Part shown: piece after piece, positions 1 to 11,200 of the stretch
How positions within the stretch are numbered: position 1 is the first letter of the stretch
Layout of the letters: each line of letters starts with the position of its first letter
Assembly: GCA_033239525.1 (NCBI GenBank)
Contig: BSYO01000013.1
Coordinates: 2,876,501-2,940,500 of the forward strand
Reading direction: 5' to 3'
Source: Nepenthes gracilis
Taxonomy: Eukaryota; Streptophyta; Magnoliopsida; Caryophyllales; Nepenthaceae
DNA length: 64,000 nt
The notes under the pieces: model-generated
Database searches by the model: none
Told to the model about the DNA's origin: nothing
What the model saw: the letters and a program-made list of their open reading frames with translations, nothing else
Made by a program: the position numbers and the translations under genes

Positions 1-2299
1 ACAATTTCCAGCTTGTCAGCACATCATAACTATGACCATAGCACAAGTACAACTTATAATCAGTCTCCCAAAGGTGTCCAATGTCTCTAAGTTTAATAGA
101 ATAGGACTTCTGAGGACAGAGGTCTAACAAATAAAATCTCAAATTAGTAGGAATCAACTCATCTATGATTAGAAATTTACAGTAGGTTTACTTGGATTGA
201 AGTGACTAGTCAGGGGGGGAACTGGGGAGGAAATGTTCATATCCAATAATGTTTGAGATAGTTCTTTAGGTGGTGCATGGAGGTGAACCATTTACCTTCA
301 TTCACCACCAAAAGCCAAATTTTGTTCACCTCCAATATTGAGAGGGTCGAGACTCAAGAGTAGATGAAAAATGTTTAATGAAAATTTGAGATGAGATTGC
401 AATTTTGACCTAATTAAGACCATCCATTCACCCCCTCCTTTCTAGTTTTTAAGTAAACCAAACCAAACCAAACCAATCCTTTTCCTCACTAAATGGGTCG
501 GCTACATAAATTTTAACCTCCATTAAGTTCTGTTATAGACAGCATCCTCTACTACTTCCAAATACCCAAGATCAGACCTCTTGGTTTCCTTATAATTTAT
601 TCTTTGGTATGCCTCTCCTCCTCTAATAATGAGCCTCTTCCAAACTCTCACATCTCCTAACAAGACATTAGGTGGTCATCACTTTACAGTTTACACCCTT
701 TAAGTTTTAAGTAAAAAGAAAATTTGCAAATTGACAGTTCCTAGATTCCCCTCCCCCATTTTACCTTCTTTAGTTCGCAAATAAAGGTAAGATGTCCAGG
801 CATCCCTTTCCCCTTTTCTTTATGAAATCTACTAAAGATGGTGAAGATCTTCGACAGTCCACTTCCCTCCACCCCCATTGCCCTCCCACCACCCACCTCA
901 ATCCAACCATAACAACCCAGCCCCGAAGATTAAATTAATTAATAGAAGCAGTGACCAAGAGAAATATAGTAGGCATTTCCAAAGAGAAGATACTGAGAGA
1001 AAGCCACGAGTGTAAATTTTTTTAGCAATAACAACAGTGTCCACGGCATTAATTCCAATGGTGTTAGTGCGAGTGGATAGATTGGAGGATGTCAAAAGGT
1101 TTCTCTAGCAGGCGGCTCTATTCGTCATGGTCACAGGTGCCAAAAGATGTTGGCAATGCAAGCTTTACAATTTGAAGTGGAAAATTGTTGTGGCACTGAT
1201 GGCAGTGGATAGATTGGTCAGGGTAGGCCTCTAGTCCATGCATCTGTGGCAGAATCCACATTGATGAACTCAATGTGCAGGGTTCTGATGAACATGAAGC
1301 ATCAACTAGGCATATATTCACCTCTTAACTTGGGTGAAGTATAACTTATTGAGAGCCCAGTTCAATAAAAGAGGTCCTAATGCTGCAGTTATCTTGTTTC
1401 CCAAACCTCGCTGTGTACCGTGTTCCTACACATCTGGGATCACCCATGGTTCTCACTTACATTCTCTTGTGAAAAATAACACTCTTGTGCACAGCATACT
1501 GAACCACGCATACTATACTGATAACCTAGTAAGTCTGATATTCGCAAAAAAGGTTCAAGATATTAGGCAAGAACTTCTATACTCCAACAAGAAGCATTGC
1601 AGGAATTGAATCAGTTGACTAGATTATTTTGAACCAATCTACGAATAGCATGATTGCCAACAGTTTCAAAACTGGTTTCCAATACAGGTGCAACATCCAC
1701 AAGTTATTCCCTAAACAAAAGTTTATAGTCCTTCATTTATCCAAACAGTTCATACCCTAACACTGAAGTACATAAGGTTGACATTCATTTAGCTCAAATA
1801 CCCACCCTCTTTATCAAAAGAAACACCTAGATTGTTACTAACACCTCCAACTTTCTGCGAAGCTCAACCTGAACCTGGAATTCTATCATCAATTTCATCG
1901 TACTATAAAGGCAATGCATCTTCCATTGCCAAACAAAAAACAACTTCATCGTCTATAAAGACAATGCATCAAGGACCTTGTTCGGCATCAGGAATGATAT
2001 ATGACTATCCTCAGATCCAGTTATACAAGATAATAAGTCAAATTATAGAAGTGATGGCAAATAGAGCAGGTACACTCCAAAATTTTTGTGGAACTGAAAC
2101 ACCTATGTAATACCCAGCCAAGGCAACAAAGGAAAAGGAATGAAATCTTTATTCTACCATAGAATCAACCATTCAACCTATATAAAGGTTGGAAGATGGT
2201 GTAAGACAATACATAGATGTAGCAGAAAGAAAAAGAATGTTAAATGAAATGACATCTCCACCTATCAAAATAAGTTTAACTGATATAAACAAGACTTAC
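1..2299. other. Unassigned DNA, probably intron 3 of the SERK-like gene
   Basis: I looked on the minus strand for the expected next LRR exon of the receptor gene (a continuation reading ELYSNN or similar) and did not find it. The rest of the gene therefore lies beyond the left edge, or was lost. The short open frames here (for example near 1118-1321 and 1334-1609) match no family I recognise. The only identifiable content is the LINE-like fragment listed separately. Confidence 0.5.
440..660 (-). repeat. Decayed LINE/RT-type 3' end with TTTGG tail
   Basis: Read on the minus strand, this stretch resembles the C-terminal end of plant non-LTR RT-derived sequences: a degenerate frame containing DLGYLEVVEDA, then a passage ending in a GTAGCCGACCCATTTAGTG-type motif. 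A short tandem TTGGT run follows (455-480 on the plus strand). That combination is a common plant repeat 3' end. Stops and frameshifts interrupt it and no target duplication was found. Assignment to LINE rather than a LINE-derived SINE is tentative. Confidence 0.35.
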
Positions 2300-5200
2300 A
2301 AGTACTGCAGATTTGAAAGCTGACCAAGTTGAGGAACAAGTGTACCAGTTAAATTTGCATTTCCAAGATCACTGATCACAAGGTCATTGATTACATAATG
2401 AGTATACAAGGAAGTGTTTGGGAACATATAAATTTATAATCCATGAAGCATGAGACTTACACACGAGTAACACTATTGTCACTGTTGCATGTTACATGGA
2501 ACCATGTGCAGGGATTGACAAGGGTAGGATCCCAACTCTGTAGAACACCATTAGGATCAATTAAATTGGACTTCAGCGTATTCAAAGCATCACCTGTCTT
2601 ACATGGAAGAGATCATCATGAGGAGCTGGCTATGAAGATGGCAACAGGCTATAGGAGTGCATTATAGCAAGACAGAAAGTTCTGGTGACAACAAATAAAT
2701 GGCATCTCAAATCACTACATCCAAATCCCACCAATCAATGCCCATATGCAACCACAACTGCATTGCCGCTACCTCCCAAAAAAGTACAATTAAACATAAA
2801 AGGGGAAAAAAAAAGATCCTGCTTTTGTGCTAATAATAATTTTGATCACAAAAGGAGCAAATTTAATCAAAAAATTAATTAAATAATCCTATTAGTTTAT
2901 ATATATTATTTATATAAAGAGAAATCTCCTAAAAGACACGTCTGTTCAAGACATATCATTTGATGGAAAGGATATGTTGTTTCTGTCCTTTGGTGAATAG
3001 ATATGTCTCTTTGAGACATACCCGTTGAGTGAATGGATATCACTTCTCAACAGTTATGTCTGTTCAAGACGCATCATTTGGGCAAAAGGATGGACATTTT
3101 GGTAATTTAAGAATGATCCTCTCTCTCTATAAAAGGACGTCCTTGGCCATATTTAAGGGACCCACAATTTGTATAACATTTATAAATTATAAAGAGAAGA
3201 AAGAGAAATCATCTCCTGGTTCTTCCAGACAAGAACAATTACGGTATTACATAAAAGATTATCGCTAATGGATCCAGGTACGTTAAATTTATTATAAGAT
3301 TGATTAATAAATGAAGAAATATGATAATCAAGGTTCTGTGAATCAAAGTATTATCTCACTAATGTTTTCTAACATGTGGTATCAGAGATATTTGGTTCTA
3401 ATTATTGTATTTCTTCAATGAAAGTGATATACATATTTTGTTTTCTGGAATCCCGAAATTCTTTTCGGCCAAATATGTCAATTCCATTCATTCTGCCTTT
3501 GTGAGTGATAAACCGTAAGGGCACTGGTTATCTTCGGCGACGGTATATCCCTACCGCCGTCCACTGTTTCCTTCTATTGTATGTTTCCTACAATGATGAT
3601 ATAATTAAAAAAAAAAAAAAAAGGTTTCTGGCATATAGATGCAGTGACGCCAATCCCCACTATTTTCATTTCATGGTGGCCTGGGTGGCAGAATCTGCCA
3701 CCATTCGCCGATAGTATGGTTTTGTTTTCATCACGTCCATCGCTGTTTGTTGCGGCCGACATGAATCATCGTCAGATTTTGCGTCAAAATTTGACATGAA
3801 AAGTGTCAGTGGTTGCCGAAAATTGAAATCGATTGATGCCGATTGCGGACAATTCGTAATCGGTGCCTTATCTGTCTAACGGGCTTTGATTGAAGCCGAT
3901 AAATGGCGACGATTGGCGATGGAAGTGGGAGCGGTGCCGGTTGTTCATTCCTTCTAGCGCCGTGGGAAGAAGATGAACAGTGGCAAATGAAAACATAAAG
4001 GAAATGGAAAAGAAATATGAAAATGTAGGAATAAAATAATATATATATATTGTTTTTTGTTTCATGTTAACGTGAAAGAAATATGATATTAATATAATAT
4101 AATATATATATATTTGTTTATTATATATTGTGTTATATATAAAAGTAATTAATTATTTATTTAATATCTGTAATTTAATTACTTGTATATGTGATGTGAA
4201 ATTTTAATTTATCATTTTGTCATGATTAAATGTTAAGAATTTAGTTTTGTGTAAATATTATCTGTAATATTATACAAAGTAATTATGATTGAATATCTAT
4301 ATAATGATGTAGTCTGGTAGCCGTCAAAGTGGCCCGACTAAATAGTTTTATAGATATTAAATTATTAAATAAAAAATTAATATAGTTATCCCATATATTA
4401 ATTTAATTACTTTATAAATTTAAAGTGTTATAATTTCTCAATCAGTAAATATTATGGTAGGCCCAAAGGTGCACCAACTTTTACGTGATTGATTAATTGA
4501 ATAGAATGATTAATAAGCATTCATTATTTCAAATAAAATTCTAAATACCCAAAGGTAACAGACTTATTTAAATTTTGAAATATTATTAATTATTTCTATA
4601 AGTGACTGAGAATCACTATAATAGTTAATTAATGTAATATAATTACACCCAAAGGTGAATTATAATGACGTTATTTATGTTTTATGTTCCTCCTATTTTT
4701 TTTAATTCAAAGTATTAATATTGAGCATGTTAATTTATTACAGTATCCGTTTCGATTTTGTTACATTCTCACGCTTCTTCTGTTTCGATATTTAATGGAA
4801 CTAATTTTTCTGATTGGCTTGAGCAAGTTCAGTTTCACTTGGTGTGTTGGATCTTGATATTACATTACAATCAGATAAACCTACTGCTATTACTGATATA
4901 AGCAATGATGAGAAAAAATTTTATTTTAGAGCATGAAAAAAATCGAACAGAATAAGTATGATATTTATGAGAATGACCATGGCGAATAATATTAAGTCTA
5001 CACTTTATGAAATAGAAAACGCTAAGGACTTACTGAAAACTATTGAAAATCATTTTCGATCTGCGGATAAGTCTCTTGTTGGAATACTGATGAAAAAACT
5101 TACTACCATGAAATTTGATGGCACTCAAGGAATGTATGAACACATTCTTGAGATGATCAATTTGGCTGCAAAATTTAAAGCCCTTGGTATGGATGTGAAT

Positions 5201-8200
5201 GAATCTTTTCTTGTTCAGTTTATAATGAATTCTCTTCCTCATCAGTACGGATCTTTTTAAATTCATTACAATACTATCAAAAATAAATGAAATGTTAATG
5301 AATTGATAAGTATGTTGGTTCAAGAGGAGGCAAGGCTCAAACAACAAGGAATTCATTCAATTAATTTAACGGGTTACGGTGATAAAGGAAATAAGAAGAG
5401 AAAAAGAGAGAGCATTAAGGCTGGATCATCAAAAAAAAGAAGCCTCATTCTGGTACAGGGACTCAAAAGAAGGAAAGCAATGCAAAGTGTCACTTTTGTA
5501 AAAAAGTGGGACACTTTAAAAAGGATTGCTATAAAAGAAAGGCTTTATTCGAAAAGAAAGGTGAGCCTTTGACTTATGTTTGTTTTGAATCAAACTTAAT
5601 TGAAGTACCTTCTAATACCTGATGGTTCGATTCAGGCTCTAACATTAATGTTTCTAAATCGATGCATGGATTCCTTACAACCCAGATGCTAAACCAAAAT
5701 GAAAATTTTATTGTCTTGGGAAATGGTGTCAAAGTTCTTATTTTTGCTGTTAGAACTTTTCGTTTATTTCTTGATACTGGAATGTATTTAGATTTGCTGG
5801 AAACACTTTATGTACCTTCTATTTCTAGAAATCTTATTTCTATTTTCAAACTTGATGTCCAAGGCTACTCTTTGAAGTTTGAAAATAAAAGAGTAAGCAT
5901 ATACAAAAATAAAACCATCTTCGGTTCAGGAATTCTTTCTGAAGGTCTCTACAAAATAAACCTTAACCAAAATTTTGCTGAAACTCTCATGACTCTACAT
6001 CATAATGATGGAACAAAACGTAAATATATGAATGAAAACTCTTCTTTATTGTGGCATAAAAGATTGGGTCATATATCTAAAGATCGTATGAAAATGTTGG
6101 TAAATGAATAAATCTTATCTAACCTTGATTTTTCTAATCTTAATATATGTGTTGATTGTATTAAAGGAAAACAAATCAAACATACAAAGAAAGATGCCAC
6201 GAGAAGTTCAGAACTTTTAGAGATTATCCATACAGATATTTGTGGACCTTTTGATTCTCCGTCTTTAGGAGGAGAAAAATATTTTATCACTTTTATTGAT
6301 AATTTTTCATGTTATTGATATAATTATTTATTGCATGAAAAATTTCATGCGGTAAATGTCTTAAAAATATATATTTTTGAGGTTGAGAGTCAATTAAATA
6401 AAAGTATGAAAATCATCCTGTTGCGTTCTGGTTCTACGGGGCCTGCTATGGTAGAGAGATGCGGGTGGTTGGCGACCCTGCCGGATCTCTCGGGACGGCT
6501 CGTTGATAAGGGGCGTTGGACCCCCGACGTCCAATCGGATGCGTGGTTTCCAGGCAACACAAGTGAGTGAGGTGTTGGATACGAGATGGGAACTGAGACC
6601 GGATGTTTTAAGTGGAAAACCTCCTCTTGAATGGGGAGGAAAAACCACTAGGCTCAGTGCCTGTAAAGAGCTTCACTATATGGTGGAGATTTTACAGTAC
6701 GGTTGTGAGGTTATTCCCTTCCCTATCTCTCGTTTTGTGTTTATCTCCCTCGAAACTACGCTCTCTGCGACCTTCTTCCACGTCTTTGAGGAAATAGGCG
6801 TGGAGAAGGAGGTGGCTTCTTTGGAAGCTTTGGGAGTTAAGTATCCATTGGAAAGCTTCCTTTCGTGTGTTTTTGGATCGGTTTCTCCCTCCTGGAAAGG
6901 AGGTCTTGTTGTATTTTTATAGTGGAAGGCTGGGCCGTTGGGGAGCGGACACGTGTCGTCCATCCGACGGTTGAGGGGCTGGACCACTGGCTTTCTTTAA
7001 TGCAGCTGACGTGTGGGATTGGCATGCGGACGGCGCCGCTGCAGCCTTTGCGCGTGTCAGGTATGCAGGATTTGGATATCTTCCTTGATTTGACTAAGCA
7101 TGCTCTGTTGATGCGGCGATTGGCAGTAGGCATAGGCTTTCTTGGAAACCGTCGAAATAGGCCAGTTGGCAATCCAGGTCACGGACGGGCGGTTCTCGGA
7201 CGGCTGCGAGTCTCCTTGCAAGCTCACGGTCTTGAGAGGAGAGAACAGTCCTCGGGGGGTCCTCCGGGAAGTCTGAGAGATTCTTCTACGTCTTTCTGGC
7301 CGCTCGGGTGACAAGAGACCATCTGGGCCCTCGTCCTTTGGGCCTTTTTTATTTGGGCCGTGCTTTCGTGGGCCTTTATACTGGGGCTCAACATAGCCCC
7401 CCATGCCAAAGGACCCGAGGTTCTCGGTCGTTTGGCATGAAGTTGCCGTCCTGTTGGGGACGTCTGTTGTCCGAGGACGCATGCCTTGGTGGCGAGTTTT
7501 GTGTTGACTTCGACAGGTAGCTGTCCTCGGACTTTTTTTCCGCGTCGTTTCCCCTCCTGTTGGAGCATTAAATGTCGTATCCTGGCCGACGTGACGCGAT
7601 CGGGCGCCTTGGGAAGGAACGATTGCCCAGTTCACAGGGCGAATGGCCCGTTGACATTTAGCGAGGGCAATGAGTACATTTTTTCCGTACCCTAGGGTTT
7701 ATTTAAACCCTTGCCGCTTTCCTTGGTCTTCGCGCTTGTTTTCCGTCTCCTTCTTCGTCCAAGCTTCGCTCATTCTTTCTTTCTTTGGCTTTCATGGCGC
7801 CTGGAGTTAGAGACATAGCATCCAAGGTGACGCTTGGCAAGCTCGAGGAGATCCGGACCGGTACTGCATCCACGAGTCCATGGCTATGGTAATTCGGAGC
7901 CGCACGATAGGGCGCCGTACTCTCGGATGGCTTCATTACCGTTTATGAGGCCCACCTTAAAGGTGGACTACGGTTTTCCATTCCGCCTGGACCTTCATGA
8001 CATCATGAGCGCTTGGCGTGCCCCTTGCAAAGCTTGACCCGAATGCGATGAGGTATCCGGTGTCCTTGTGCGTCTTCCTTCGATGCCATGAGAAGACCTT
8101 GACCCCTCTTACGGTCAAGGTGCTGTTAAAACTACGCAGAGCCACCGATTGGATTGTGATGACTCCCGCCCGGAGTTTTCTTCGCTATGCGGTGGTAATC

Positions 8201-11200
8201 CCGACTCCACGAGGGGGTGGAAGGACAAGTTCTTCTTCCTTGGCGTTTACGAGCAGGGCCATTCCCGATACATGGGGAATGTGGCTGCTTGATGTTGCTC
8301 GACCCTTCCAGGGAGGAGCGCGAGGAGGTGAAGGCACGCACGGACTTGGTGCTGGCCAATATGTGGACCTTTCATCTGAACAAGCGCAATATCTGGCTGG
8401 GCGCTGACAAGCTCAAGGAAGCCAAGTGGGTACCACGGGATGGGACTCCCGATCCAGCTCCTCCGAGGATTGGGAGACCCACTTCTGAGGACTCCTCGGG
8501 TGATGACGGGGATTTTGACGTCGAGGGCATGAGCAACGATGACGTGGCTGCTTCTCTGCCCGCGAGGCTGGAAGCTGGCTCTTTTTATGAGTCCTCGAGA
8601 CCTGGGGGTCTCGTTCCTGCTTCCACTGCGAATATCTCGTCCGGGACTCTCGGAGCTGCTGAGCGGAACAAGGGACCTTCTGGGTCCCGGACCTCCCGCG
8701 ATGATGATAGTGATGATGACGTTCCTCTGATTAAGAGGATGAGGACTGGAGGTTCTCGTCCTGGGTCCTCGGGATCTGGTGGCCGCGCCTTCACTTCCAC
8801 TGGCGATCTACCGCCCACGCCCGCGAGAGGTTTATCCTCGAGTGCGCGGCCCTCGGACATTCGGCCCCCGGTGATGACCTTGCTCCCGGAGCTCCGTTAC
8901 TTTGCACAGTGATGTCTCGGGCGGGATTGATCATCCTCCAGGGACATAGGATGCGGGGGTGCCGCCGGGGGACTCGAGAGGGAATGTCGGCTGAAATGGT
9001 CCTAGGGAGATGGTGGAGGTCGTGGATTTGAGTGTTGACGATCCGGCGCCTCCGGCCCTTGTTACGAGCGCCCCGTATTACGGAGGCCGAGGTTGCTGAG
9101 GCTTAAGGGCGCTGTCTTTGGGGTGAACCTTCAAGCGGCACCGTTAGCTGAAGAGTCCGTGACTGAAGTGTCGCCCGCGGGGCTCAGGAGTAACCCGCAG
9201 GAGTCCGCGTCCCAAGTGGAGTGTCGCCCAGGGGATGACCCTCTGGTTTCTGAGGTAGCATGTTGCTTCTTTTCCTCATTTGTCCGTCTTTCGTTGTTCA
9301 CACTTTGACGAATTTTCTTGCGACAGCTTCAGCGTCTGATAGCCGGTCTTAACGGATTGGTGGGAGCGATCGCCCAGTCTCGCTTGGAAGCGAGGTCTTC
9401 GAATGCCGCCCGTGAAGCCATGCAGCGGGCGGAGGCGGTTCCGGCGGAGTAGACGGGGTCTTCGGGAGCTCACGAGGCTTAGAGAAGAAGAGACCGTGGG
9501 GCAGTCTCTTGATGCGCCGCCCACTTGCCCCTTTATTCTGCTCTTTATTTCTGTCATATTTGTACAGGAGAGCTCTTTCTTATGAATAAGACTTAGTCCT
9601 TTTTGCCTCAAAGCTTCGGACATTCTTTTTGTGTCTTGTTTGGCGCGTTGCCCAATTTTTTTTTATTCCACGATGGGCTACTTTTTCAGATCTTTTGCCC
9701 TCTCGCGGGCTTTTGGCGTGCAGCCTTTTCAAAGGCTTCTAGCTCTTAGCCCCCTAGGCATATCTTAGCCTTCTGATTTCTGGTCACAGCCAGGTTTTTA
9801 TGACCCTAATTTCTAAAATTAGGGTACAAGTTTCTATACCCATAATTTCTAAATAAACTGTTGCTCCGACTGTTATTGAGTAATAAATTGACAATTCTAT
9901 CCTCCATAATAAAAATATCACCATTGAACATAATGTAAAACAGTCACGAGAAGTAGCATTAAGAAGATCTCATAGGGAAAGAAGATCTGCTATTTCAAAT
10001 GACTATTTGACTTATCTACAAGAATCTGAGTATGATATAGGGATAAATGATGATCCGATTTCTTTTCAACAAGCCATCGAAAGAAATGATTTTTTTAAAT
10101 GGATTGATACCATAAAAGAGGAGTTAAAATTAATGGCACAAAATAAAGTTTGGGATCTTGTCGAATTGCCTGAGAATTGTAACACAGTTGGTTGTAAATG
10201 AGTATTTAAAATCAAACGTAATTCTAAAAGTAATGTCGAACGATATAAAGTCAGACTTGTAGCTAAAGGTTATACTCAGAAAGATGGCATTGATTATAAA
10301 GAGACATTTTCTCCAATTTTCAAAAAGGACTCCTTAAGAATTGTAATGACATTGGTAACATATTTTGACTTAAAGTTGTACCAAATAGATATAAAAACTG
10401 CTTTTTTAAATTGAAGCTTAGATGAATAAGTTTACATGAAACAACCTGAACGATTCTCTATCAAAGGATAAGAAAACTTAGTTTGCAAATTAAAGAAATC
10501 AATATATGGTCTTAAACAAGCTTCACGACAATGGTACCTTAAGTTTTATGATACCATTTTATCCTTTAATTTTATAAAAATACCGTTGATCGGTGTATAT
10601 ACTTGAAGGTCAGTGGGAGCAAGTTTATATTTTTTGTTCTATATATTGATGATATATTACTTGCAAGCAGTGATATTGGATTGTCACATGAAACTAAGGG
10701 TTATCTCTCTAAAAATTTTGATATGAAAAATATGGGTGATGCAACTTATGTGATAGGAATAGAAATATTTTAAAATAGATCACATGGATTATTGGGATTG
10801 TCTCAGAAAGGATATATCAAAAAAATTTTAGAGAGATTTAGAATGGACAACTGTGCAGCCAGTATTGCTCCAGTTCAGAAATGTGATAAATTCAGTTTAA
10901 TGCAATATCCACAAAATAAATAGAAACAAAATCAAATGAAAGATATTTCTTATGCGTCTTCTGTAGAAAGTTTGATGTATGCACAGACTTGCACCAGACC
11001 AGATATAAGTTTTACGGTTAGTATGCTTGGACGATACCAAAGCAATCCTGATATGGATCACTGGAAAGTTGTAAAGAAAGTGATGAGATACTTGCAACGA
11101 ACTAAAGATTACATGCTTACTTATAAGAAGTCCAATCATTTGGAGGTGATAGGATATATAGATTCAGACTATGCTGATGTTTAGATACCAGAAAGTCCAC

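Larger units (their letters stand above)
6419..9830 (-). mobile_element. 3'-end fragment of a Tat-type Ty3/gypsy element, nested in copia
   Basis: A GC-rich block in an AT-rich copia element. Read on the minus strand it is: antisense accessory ORF, polypurine tract, then 3' LTR. The LTR is the same family as the solo LTR at 24919-25974, whose ends define its boundaries. The order matches the 3' part of the Tat-type element at 36109-43896. gag, pol and the 5' LTR are missing. The right edge is not sharp: copia RT codons are recognisable again from about 9870. The right boundary and the roughly 1 kb of missing copia sequence imply a deletion after insertion. Confidence 0.75.

Noticed and set aside
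2443..2667. Plus-strand ORF of 74 codons
   Set aside because: It is the antisense shadow of SERK-like exon 2.
2780..2790. AAGTA near 2783 as the left target duplication of the copia element
   Set aside because: The adjacent sequence does not match the LTR start. The 5' LTR is truncated and the five-base match in AT-rich DNA is not convincing.
6503..7635. Several overlapping long ORFs on both strands
   Set aside because: They lie inside a GC-rich LTR; the homologous solo LTR at 24919 shows the sequence is non-coding repeat.
7794..9460. Calling the accessory ORF a transposase
   Set aside because: The domain's common name suggests one, but there is no catalytic triad, and both copies lie antisense inside LTR retrotransposons.
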